DNA of 13,063 bases from CAZADH01 sp964483805 (GTDB lineage Bacteria > Muiribacteriota > Ozemobacteria > Ozemobacterales > Ozemobacteraceae): positions 1 through 13,063 of the forward strand of contig CAZADH010000170.1 in NCBI GenBank assembly GCA_964483805.1. The letters run 5' to 3'. Positions 6,338 to 13,063 of this stretch are shown here, piece after piece; the first letter of the stretch is position 1, and the number at the start of each line of letters is the position of its first letter. The notes under the pieces are model-generated. The model made no database searches, had not been told where the DNA came from, and saw nothing but the letters and a program-made list of their open reading frames with translations. A program made the translations under genes and the position numbers.

Positions 6338-9204
6338 CGCGCCCCCGTTTCTCGCTGCTGGCCATCGGCACGCACCAGCATGACGGCAGTCTGGTCGTCG
6401 GCCGGGACCCGCGACCGCGACCACCGGCGAATCTCACCGAGGACGCGGGCCAATGCGCGCCTTGGCGGCAGCCCACACACCCCCTGCGCCGCCAGGGCCA
6501 GGCGCGGGTAGCCGAACATCTCGCCATCGGGCGCCATCGCCTCGACCAGACCCGCCGAGTAGATCAGCACCGCTTCGCCGGGTTGTATATATGTTGTATT
6601 GTCATCGTATGTCGTCTTGCCACTTGCTCCCAGTGGCCAACCGGGGCGGGCGAGCATGCCCGTGGTCCCGGGTCCGCTCACCAGCGGGTACGGCTGCCCC
6701 GCATTGGCAAAGACGAGCTGGCCTGTCGCCGGCGTGAACACGCCGAGCCACAACGTCATTGGGCGCAATCGCCCGTAGCGGGCGGCGAACCGACGGTTCA
6801 CGCTGGTCAACAGCGCTCCCGGGCTGTTGCCCTCTTCGAGCCCGGTGACGATCTCGATGCGCGCCTGCGCCGCGACCAGGGCCGAGGCAATGCCGTGCCC
6901 GGCCACGTCACCGACGGCCACGGCGACGCGGCCGTCGCCGAGATCGAACCAGTCGTAGATGTCGGCGGTCAGACCGGGCGACGCCAGGCGGATGCCGTCG
7001 ATGGCCCATCCCGGTTCGCGACGGCCCCGTTCGGGGCGCAACTGCGCCTGCACATTCTCGGCCGTTTCCAGATCGCGCAGGTCGTCGATGACCGTGTTCA
7101 ACTGCTCGGCAACGATGGCCAGCTCCGCCACCGGACCAGGCTCGACATGCCGACGGTAGTAGTGCGCACGCAGATCGGCCAGGCCACGGCCGAGGCCGGC
7201 AATCGGCGCCAGCAGCCACGATGAGGCAAACATCGCCAGCAAAGCCGCCAGCAACGCCAGCACCAACGCCAGCGCCGTCACCCGCAGGTTGAGCTGCCGC
7301 GCCGCCTCATCGAGGGTCGCCAGCGGCCGGGCCAGCATCAGCACGTAACCGTCGAGTTTGCGCCCCGGCATGGCGCTGACCAGGTAACGACGCTGCCCCA
7401 GCGTCGCCTCTCCGTGTTGCGGCAACCGCGTGGCAAGCACGAGGTCGCGCAGGCGCCGCAGCGCCGGGTCGCGACCGGCAGCGGCGTTGGGAAAACAGGG
7501 ACGCACGCCGCCGGCCACTACCGGCAGTGCGATCAGGCGGGGCGCCCCCGGGTCGCGCCGGGCCCGCTCACCGACAATACGTCGTAAGTATCGTATCTGC
7601 ACAGGCAACACCCGATGAAAAGCGAAGAACAGCGCACGAAACAGGCTGCCACTGCCATACACCGGCAGACAGTAACTGAACAGCGCTTCATCGCCGACCT
7701 GCGACAGCTTGATGCGGCCCAGGTCATCGAGCCAGTCGTCGAACTTCAAATGCACCATGGTCTGTGCCGCCCGCTCGGTCTGCGCGCCGCCCCGAACCAC
7801 TTCGCTGTTGCACTTGCGCAACGACTCCAGGGTCAACAACCGCACCGCTTCGCCCAGGCGTTCGCGGGCGGCAGCCTGGTGGCTGCCCAACACCAGGCGC
7901 AGGTGTGCCACGCCCCGCCGGTCGACGAGCACGAGGCGATCGAGAAACGGCTGCGTGGCCGCCCACCGTGCGATCCCGGCAAACAGCGGAGCCGCATCGG
8001 ACCACGACCGTTGCGACACCTCCCGCACCAGCCGGTCGTAGCGGCGGATCAGCGGCAGAAACTCACGGTCGAGATCGTCGTCGATGCGCGCCAATTGATC
8101 GAGATGCTCGCGCTCGCAACGCTCGCGCAAGACGACAGCCCGGTCGCTGCGGTCGAATACGGCGGTGGCGAGCAATACAATTAATGGCAGGCCTCCGGAG
8201 GCGACGAGCAGCGCAACCAGACGACCCCGCACACCAAGGCGGACGGTCCACAACCCGCTCCCCACCAGCCACAAGGCCAGGCCGCCCACGACGCCCAGGC
8301 TGACGACGAGCGCCCGCACCGGCCGAAACCAGGCACTCACCCGGGCCGGCGCGACGGCGGCTTCGTCCCAGCATACCAGGGCGAGGCCATCGTCGCGCCG
8401 CAACACGGCGCCCTCGCACCCACGGCACACGAACGCCGACTCACCCAGGGGCAGCGACGCGATCACCCCGGTCAATTCGGCCGGCCACGTCCCGGGGCGC
8501 AATCCCGCGTGTTCGACCGGATCGAACCACCCGACTCGCCGTGTCGGGCCCAGCAGGCGCTGCTGCTCGCGCGCGGCCACATCGAGCAGACGTTCGACCG
8601 TGATGCCGCCGCGATGAACGAAGGCGACCACGTCACCCACCACGGCCCCGCGCCGGTCGCGCAACGGCCACCACCCGCCCAACGAGTTGCGTTCGCCGTT
8701 GCCCAGGTCGAGCAGGGTTGCCGGGGCCGCCAACAGACGGCCGATGACCCCGTCGTTGCCGCCGAAACCCACCACCAGCTTGTCGCGACCCGACTCGGCG
8801 TCACCCCGCCGCAGCGCCTGCACGAACCGTTGGGCGGCGTAACTCTTCTGCGCCGGCACACCGGGCAACGCCACCAACCGTCCGGTCGCATCGAACAGAT
8901 ACAGGTCGAGCACCCCGCGATTCACCCGGGCCAGGCGCGCCAGGCGCGGCACCAGAGCCGCCAGCGGCCGCCGGTCCCGCAACAACCGCTCGAGCAGATC
9001 CGCGTAGCGCCGGGTCAGATCGGCCTGCGCCGACAACCGTTGCAGAATCTCGCGGCGGTCCTGTCGCTGCTCGGCCAACCTCCCGGCCGCCACGCCCAGT
9101 TCGATGTGGTCGGTGAACCCGAGCAGCAGCAGTACGGGCAGGCCGGCCAACACCACCGCCCGCAGCACCGCCACGATGGCGCGCCCGCTGTCGCTAATGC
9201 GCAT
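6334..9204 (-). CDS. Membrane receptor with HAMP-like linker and degenerate SpoIIE-type domain
   Basis: A 956-residue paralogue of the next gene with the same plan: TM1 about 9-29, extracytoplasmic region to about 295, TM pair about 297-316 and 328-349 (again GLPLIV), second extracytoplasmic region to about 640, TM4 about 641-662, HAMP-like linker to about 712, SpoIIE fold about 735-945. GDVAGHG (D766) and ADDQ (D936/D937) are kept, but GGDFYD is TADIYD (D748 and D751 kept, both Gly lost) and the SDG motif is SAG, with Ala884 where a catalytic Asp is expected. It is probably a weak or dead phosphatase. The first extracytoplasmic region has a C260-x-x-C263 pair. The ATG at 9202-9204 lies 11 bases inside the preceding gene, with GGGAA 5 bases upstream. 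It overlaps the next gene by the bases TGA, so coupled translation is likely. The fold is confident; loss of activity is inferred. Confidence 0.9.
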   Translation of the reverse strand: MRISDSGRAIVAVLRAVVLAGLPVLLLLGFTDHIELGVAAGRLAEQRQDRREILQRLSAQADLTRRYADLLERLLRDRRPLAALVPRLARLARVNRGVLDLYLFDATGRLVALPGVPAQKSYAAQRFVQALRRGDAESGRDKLVVGFGGNDGVIGRLLAAPATLLDLGNGERNSLGGWWPLRDRRGAVVGDVVAFVHRGGITVERLLDVAAREQQRLLGPTRRVGWFDPVEHAGLRPGTWPAELTGVIASLPLGESAFVCRGCEGAVLRRDDGLALVCWDEAAVAPARVSAWFRPVRALVVSLGVVGGLALWLVGSGLWTVRLGVRGRLVALLVASGGLPLIVLLATAVFDRSDRAVVLRERCEREHLDQLARIDDDLDREFLPLIRRYDRLVREVSQRSWSDAAPLFAGIARWAATQPFLDRLVLVDRRGVAHLRLVLGSHQAAARERLGEAVRLLTLESLRKCNSEVVRGGAQTERAAQTMVHLKFDDWLDDLGRIKLSQVGDEALFSYCLPVYGSGSLFRALFFAFHRVLPVQIRYLRRIVGERARRDPGAPRLIALPVVAGGVRPCFPNAAAGRDPALRRLRDLVLATRLPQHGEATLGQRRYLVSAMPGRKLDGYVLMLARPLATLDEAARQLNLRVTALALVLALLAALLAMFASSWLLAPIAGLGRGLADLRAHYYRRHVEPGPVAELAIVAEQLNTVIDDLRDLETAENVQAQLRPERGRREPGWAIDGIRLASPGLTADIYDWFDLGDGRVAVAVGDVAGHGIASALVAAQARIEIVTGLEEGNSPGALLTSVNRRFAARYGRLRPMTLWLGVFTPATGQLVFANAGQPYPLVSGPGTTGMLARPGWPLGASGKTTYDDNTTYIQPGEAVLIYSAGLVEAMAPDGEMFGYPRLALAAQGVCGLPPRRALARVLGEIRRWSRSRVPADDQTAVMLVRADGQQRETGAR
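6589..6599 (+). repeat. AT-rich motif ATATGTTGTAT, copy in the degenerate SpoIIE receptor gene
   Basis: It sits in a strikingly AT-rich patch at 6583-6612 inside a GC-rich gene and contains a second TTGTAT at 6583-6588. It uses codons such as ACA and ATA that are scarce in the flanking sequence. Confidence 0.45.
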
Positions 9205-12136
9205 CGCCGTTCCCGGAACCGGCGTCGGCCACCAGGAGAAAGACCTCGACTTCCTGCGTCTTGCCCTTCACCCGGCGGAACGGCAACCGTTCGACGGCGG
9301 TGGCATCCCCGAGCGCCGTGCGCACCGTTCCCGACAACACGGTGCGACTGCCCTCGACTGTGTTGGCCAGCGTCGCCAGCCGGGCCGCCAGGTTGACAGT
9401 ATCGCCGATGACCGTGTAGGCCACGCGCACATTGCGGGCCCCGAGAATGCCGGCGATGACGCTGCCTGCGTTCAAGCCCATGACCGGCGGCGGGCAGGCG
9501 GCCGCCGCCAGGCGGGCGCGCACGTGCCCACAGACCGCCACCGCCGCCTGCGCCGCCCGCTCCGCGCCACCCAGCGTCTCGTGGTCGAAGAACACCAGGA
9601 TCTTCTCGCCGATGACCTCGTGCATCTCGCCACCCCACCGGGCCACGCCCTCACCCGTGGCGGCGACATGCTCCTCGAGCACCCGATGGACTTCCGCGGG
9701 CGCCTGGCGCTCCTGAAACGCGTGGAAATCGAACAGCGAACTGAACACGATGGTCATCTCGCGGTGTTCGCCTTCCCGGGCTGCGGCGCCGAAGGCGGCA
9801 TCCTGCACGACACGCCGCACCGAAGGAGATACATACTTTGTCAATATTTCACGCTCGTGCAACCCCTTGACCATGGTGTTGAACGCGAGCGCCAGCGCAC
9901 CAAACTCGTCGGTGCGGTCGGCCTCGGTCAACCGCACCGAGAAATCGGCATCTTTGACCGCGCGCATACCCAGCAATACGCGGTGCAGCGGCACCAGGAA
10001 GAGTGCCGCGGCCGCGGCCGCCAGGGCCACCGCGACCGCAAAGGCCGACACCATGGCCCGACCCAGCCACCGGCGCAGACCGCCGGCGGGATCCTCGACC
10101 CGCTGCCGGCCGACGAGGATGACCTCGTCCATGCGCAACGACGGCAACGCTTCGTAGAACAGCGTCTGCGAGGCCGTGCGCGTCTCTTCACGCGACATGA
10201 TCCGCGCGCTCTTCACCCGATCGGCCACCCGGAACAGGTCGAGATGACGTTCGAGGCCCTCGGGTATACTGCGGCGGTTGCCCCAGGCATACATGTCGGC
10301 GAACACCAGTTGACCGGCATGTTCGACCGGATGCTTGCCCAGGTTCCGGCGCACATTGGAAACGCTCATGCCGGGGTCGTCCCAGAACAGCGACAACAGG
10401 TAACGCGTCTGCCCCCGGCAGGCGATCGGGTGCTGAATCATGTAAACCTTGCCCAGGTTGACCCGCAGGCTGCTCATCAGCTCGGGGTATTGCCGCAACC
10501 GATAGAACAACTCGCTGCCGAGTCCTTCCATCAGGGCATCCCGGGTCATTTCGTATTCGAGGGCCGCCTTCTCATCGGCCGGCTTCAGCGGACCGCCATG
10601 ACGCTCGCGCAACGAGGCCGGCAACCCGCCGTCGAGCATCTCCTGGTGGATCCGGCGGGCCACGGGCAGGAAGAACGCGATCGACTCGGTCCCCTTGCCC
10701 TTGCTGCCCATGTCACTGGTAAACAGCCGCTGGAAGCCACCGGGACCGACGAGCATCATGAAGTTGCGCATCGACGAAATGTTGAGAATCTCGTCGCGGT
10801 CGATGCGCTCCGACAGCGATGCCAGCAGGTTGTTGTCTTCGCCCGACAGTTCTTCGGCCAACAACTGCTCACCCAGATCGGCGTCACGGATGATCCGACG
10901 GAATGAGGTGACGAAATGGGCCACCTCGTCGTCGATCTTGTTGTCGACCGTCACCAATCGCTGGTGCAGACTGCGGACCGCATCCTGCCGGCTCTTCTTG
11001 ATCGCCTCGGCGATCGCCTGCCGCGCCACCACCTCGAGGGCGGCGATGGGCAGAATGACCGCCAACAGGAAGCTGCCGGCCACCAGCACCGCCACCGGCA
11101 AACGCGGCCCCAGCCCGAGCACCGCTTTGCGACCCCCGACGATCAGACCGGCGGCCGTGACCCCGAACGACAGCAGGAACAGAGCGAAGTCGGTGCCGGT
11201 GCGATCGATCCTGGGGATGCAGGTAGCGACCACGGTACGATACGGCACGCCATAGATCGGCGGCAACGCCACGATGATGTAACCGTCTTCGCACACACTC
11301 ACCGGCCATACCCCGCCCTGCCGGTGCCGCGCCCACAGGCGCTGCTGCAATACTTTGTGTTTACTCCAGAACCGCGACCAGCGCAGATGGCGACCACCGA
11401 CCGGCAAAAACGCCACCCCGACGTCGTCGCGGGCCCACGTCTGCACCTGCGCCCTCAGCCCGTGGTCGTCGGCAACCCGCGCCAGGTTGATGGCCGCCAC
11501 CACCATGACACTGGTCGGTCGCTGCCAACTGCCCCCACCGGTCACCCGGTGACAGAAGAATCCGCGCCGGCCATTGGGACCGTTGAACACCTGCAATCGC
11601 CCGAACAGATCTGAGTCGGTCAGGGTCGGACTCAACGGAAAACACAGCGCTTGCGCAAAATCGGCGGCCACCAGCGGCAATGTTTCGGTCGCATCGGCAT
11701 TGCGGTCGACCATGACATCGCGAATGGCGGTCGCGGTCGTGGCCGTGAAGCCGAAGGGGCGGCGCGCGAACGAAGCCACGACGTACTCGGGCAACGGCTC
11801 GGGTTGCACGTAGACATGCACCGAATGATCGGGCAATACACCAGCAAGATATTGTCTGTATAGCGCGGCGATCGCCGGCTGCCAGGGCCGGCCGGTGCCG
11901 TTCAGTTCGAGCCGGGCCAGGGCATCGGTGAAGTCGAGGAGACGGTTCTGCAACTGCACTTGCAGCGGGGCCCCGCGCCGCAAATCCTCGGCGAGATTGC
12001 GCAATTGGTCGACCACGGGCTCGAGCGCCTGTTCCGTGGCAATGTGCGCCGCCATCTGCCGATCGATGTTGAGCAGACCCAGCGACAACACGACGAAGGC
12101 CATGAAGATGCCCAGGGCGAACAGACCGCGATTCAT
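9194..12136 (-). CDS. Membrane receptor with HAMP and C2-like class III nucleotide cyclase domain
   Basis: A 980-residue receptor with the same two-sensor plan as the SpoIIE receptors: TM1 about 4-22, extracytoplasmic to about 315, TM pair about 316-335 and 345-370, second extracytoplasmic region to about 690, TM4 about 695-717, HAMP about 717-765, a YVSPSV linker at 768-773, then a class III cyclase domain about 790-970. Both metal Asp positions are changed: FSSLFDF has S800, and VIGE has E844. In contrast N915 and R919 in DTVNLAARL and the VKGK motif at 956-959 are intact. The base-recognition positions are E840 and T908. This matches the C2 half of a mammalian adenylyl cyclase, so a homodimer should be inactive without a partner that supplies metals. 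The ATG at 12134-12136 overlaps the previous stop as ATGA, with GGGGG 7 bases upstream, and starts at the membrane segment, so a 19-residue Arg-rich extension is rejected. Confidence 0.92.
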   Translation of the reverse strand: MNRGLFALGIFMAFVVLSLGLLNIDRQMAAHIATEQALEPVVDQLRNLAEDLRRGAPLQVQLQNRLLDFTDALARLELNGTGRPWQPAIAALYRQYLAGVLPDHSVHVYVQPEPLPEYVVASFARRPFGFTATTATAIRDVMVDRNADATETLPLVAADFAQALCFPLSPTLTDSDLFGRLQVFNGPNGRRGFFCHRVTGGGSWQRPTSVMVVAAINLARVADDHGLRAQVQTWARDDVGVAFLPVGGRHLRWSRFWSKHKVLQQRLWARHRQGGVWPVSVCEDGYIIVALPPIYGVPYRTVVATCIPRIDRTGTDFALFLLSFGVTAAGLIVGGRKAVLGLGPRLPVAVLVAGSFLLAVILPIAALEVVARQAIAEAIKKSRQDAVRSLHQRLVTVDNKIDDEVAHFVTSFRRIIRDADLGEQLLAEELSGEDNNLLASLSERIDRDEILNISSMRNFMMLVGPGGFQRLFTSDMGSKGKGTESIAFFLPVARRIHQEMLDGGLPASLRERHGGPLKPADEKAALEYEMTRDALMEGLGSELFYRLRQYPELMSSLRVNLGKVYMIQHPIACRGQTRYLLSLFWDDPGMSVSNVRRNLGKHPVEHAGQLVFADMYAWGNRRSIPEGLERHLDLFRVADRVKSARIMSREETRTASQTLFYEALPSLRMDEVILVGRQRVEDPAGGLRRWLGRAMVSAFAVAVALAAAAAALFLVPLHRVLLGMRAVKDADFSVRLTEADRTDEFGALALAFNTMVKGLHEREILTKYVSPSVRRVVQDAAFGAAAREGEHREMTIVFSSLFDFHAFQERQAPAEVHRVLEEHVAATGEGVARWGGEMHEVIGEKILVFFDHETLGGAERAAQAAVAVCGHVRARLAAAACPPPVMGLNAGSVIAGILGARNVRVAYTVIGDTVNLAARLATLANTVEGSRTVLSGTVRTALGDATAVERLPFRRVKGKTQEVEVFLLVADAGSGNGDAH
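9833..9843 (+). repeat. AT-rich motif, diverged copy (ATACTTTGT) in the C2-like cyclase gene
   Basis: Nine of 11 bases match the consensus ATA(C/T)(G/T)TTGTAT. It lies opposite the codons joining HAMP to the cyclase domain. The protein there (LTKYVSP) is a commonly conserved linker, so this copy is partly constrained by the protein. Confidence 0.3.
11350..11360 (+). repeat. AT-rich motif, diverged copy (ATACTTTGTGT) in the C2-like cyclase gene
   Basis: Ten of 11 bases match the consensus ATA(C/T)(G/T)TTGTAT. It lies in the first extracytoplasmic region of the receptor, opposite the codons for K-H-K-V-L. Confidence 0.35.
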
Positions 12137-13063
12137 GCGCGCACCCCCGCGGCCTCGCCGCCTTCGTCGTCTGCCCACGACGCGAGCTCCCACGTCTGGT
12201 CGTCATCGGGCAACGCCACAAAGCGGGAGCGCGCGCAGAAGCGCACCACCGCAGGCGATACCATGATCCGGCTCAGATGCCCCTTCTTCGACAGGGCTTC
12301 GAGATGCTCGGCCCGGTCGCGCGGGGCGCCGATCAACACGCGGTCACGCCGTTCGCCCGAACCGATCGCCCCCACCAACAACAAACCGCGGTCGATGCCG
12401 ACACCGATGGCATAGTTGAACTCGCCGGCCGCCGACCGTTCGGCGTTCAGGCGGGCATGCGCCTGCATCATCGTCCACGCCGCCCGCACCGCGCGCCGGG
12501 CACCGACACCCGGACCCGGCTCGGCGAAATAACCGACCACGGCATCGCCGATGAAGTGCTCGACGAACCCGCCACACTGCTGAATCGCCGCCGCCATCGC
12601 CTGGTGATGACGGTTGAGCAGCGAGACGATGCTGCGGGCCGGGTGCTTCTCGGTCAGGGTCGTGAAATCGCGCATGTCGGAAACGAGCACCACGCCGAGG
12701 CACTCCTGCAGTCCGCTTTCACCCGGGCGCTCGACGCGCAGCGCATCGAGATCGAGCGCACCGGAAACGAAGCGCCCCAGCATCTGACGTTCCTCGAAAT
12801 CGTGGATCATCCGGTCGAAGGTGGTGGCCAACTCCCCCAACTCGTCGTCGCGTTCGAGCCGCACCCGGGCGCTCAGATCACCACCGGCGACGCGGACCAG
12901 GCCGACCTCGAGCTGCGCCAGCGGTTCGAGCAGGTGGTTCGACACCGCCAGGCCCAGGGCCAGAATCAGCGCCAGCACCACGACCACGAAGACGCGCAGA
13001 CGACCACGCAGCACCGCGGCATCGATGCGGATGTCGCGCAGAGAGATCACCCCGCCGAGCACG
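12133..13063 (-). CDS. HAMP and C1-like class III nucleotide cyclase domain, 5' end cut by the window
   Basis: Only the last 309 codons are visible and the frame is open to the edge. The GTG at 13060-13062 is most likely internal. Counting from there: membrane segment about 23-41, HAMP about 42-95, class III cyclase domain about 118-290. Both metal-binding aspartates are present, D129 in SDMRDFT and D173 in FIGDAV. The segment that should read DTVNLAARL is APRDRAEHL, so the transition-state Asn and Arg are replaced by D249 and H253, and the C-terminal KGK lysine is absent. The base-recognition positions are H169 and V242. It is therefore C1-like and needs a partner that supplies Asn, Arg and Lys, which is what the overlapping next gene offers. 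The missing N-terminal part probably carries the same extracytoplasmic sensors, but that cannot be seen. An alternative is a non-catalytic nucleotide-binding regulator. Confidence 0.88.
   Translation of the reverse strand, partial: VLGGVISLRDIRIDAAVLRGRLRVFVVVVLALILALGLAVSNHLLEPLAQLEVGLVRVAGGDLSARVRLERDDELGELATTFDRMIHDFEERQMLGRFVSGALDLDALRVERPGESGLQECLGVVLVSDMRDFTTLTEKHPARSIVSLLNRHHQAMAAAIQQCGGFVEHFIGDAVVGYFAEPGPGVGARRAVRAAWTMMQAHARLNAERSAAGEFNYAIGVGIDRGLLLVGAIGSGERRDRVLIGAPRDRAEHLEALSKKGHLSRIMVSPAVVRFCARSRFVALPDDDQTWELASWADDEGGEAAGVRA

Noticed and set aside
6338..6424. Upstream extension of the intact SpoIIE receptor (29 more residues)
   Set aside because: The extension is Arg/Pro/Gly-rich, lies inside the preceding gene and would push the signal-anchor away from the N terminus. 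The ATGA overlap start is better supported.
3380..6511. A plus-strand open frame of 1043 codons opposite the SpoIIE receptor gene
   Set aside because: Its translation is dominated by Pro, His, Arg and Gln without any domain, and it mirrors a minus-strand gene with clear membrane, HAMP and SpoIIE motifs. Long antisense frames are common in GC-rich DNA.
6583..6612. AT-rich patch as an insertion or internal promoter
   Set aside because: The reading frame runs through without disruption and aligns with the SpoIIE fold. No repeats or target duplications flank it, and no -35/-10 pair with good spacing was found on the coding strand.
9104..10906. A plus-strand open frame of 600 codons opposite the receptor-cyclase gene
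   Set aside because: It has a low-complexity His/Gln/Arg-rich translation, no domains, and runs antisense across the junction of two supported genes.
12137..12193. Upstream extension of the receptor-cyclase (19 more residues)
   Set aside because: It is an arginine run read from the previous gene's coding sequence; the ATGA overlap start with GGGGG upstream begins exactly at the membrane segment.

Overview
The window is GC-rich (roughly two-thirds G+C by eye), densely coding bacterial DNA. Membrane receptors with HAMP linkers, SpoIIE-type PP2C phosphatases, class III nucleotide cyclase domains and a cyclic-nucleotide-binding protein point to a free-living bacterium rich in signalling genes. 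The sequence alone does not fix a phylum.

Layout. At the left edge (2-937, + strand) is the 3' end of a PLP-dependent class I/II aminotransferase, an ordinary metabolic gene that converges on the rest. Everything else is on the minus strand, and in transcription order (right to left) it reads as follows. First is the C-terminal part of a HAMP-cyclase protein, 12133-13063, cut by the window edge. Next is a 980-residue receptor-cyclase, 9194-12136. Then come a 956-residue receptor with a degenerate SpoIIE domain, 6334-9204, and a 997-residue receptor with an intact SpoIIE domain, 3344-6337. These four genes overlap at every junction (4, 11 and 4 bases), so they look like one translationally coupled operon whose promoter lies outside the window. 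After a gap of about 145 bases with a candidate promoter comes a 726-residue protein, 1018-3198, with an RNase Z-like metallo-beta-lactamase domain followed by two cyclic-nucleotide-binding domains.

Main result. The two neighbouring cyclase domains are degenerate in complementary ways. The truncated one keeps both metal-binding aspartates but has lost the transition-state Asn and Arg and the VKGK lysine. The 980-residue one has lost both aspartates (Ser, Glu) but keeps the Asn, Arg and VKGK motif. This is the division of labour between the C1 and C2 halves of mammalian transmembrane adenylyl cyclases, here split over two overlapping bacterial genes, and it predicts an obligate heterodimer with one working active site. 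The next two genes repeat the theme: one SpoIIE phosphatase has all visible catalytic aspartates, and its partner has the SDG Asp replaced by Ala.

Working model (inference). Four related membrane receptors would form two hetero-pairs, each made of a competent subunit and a partly dead subunit. The cyclase pair would make a cyclic nucleotide. The soluble MBL-cNBD-cNBD protein would sense it and possibly degrade it. The phosphatase pair would act on an anti-anti-sigma-like protein that is not in the window. Separately, a short AT-rich DNA motif recurs in the same orientation in several genes regardless of coding strand or frame.
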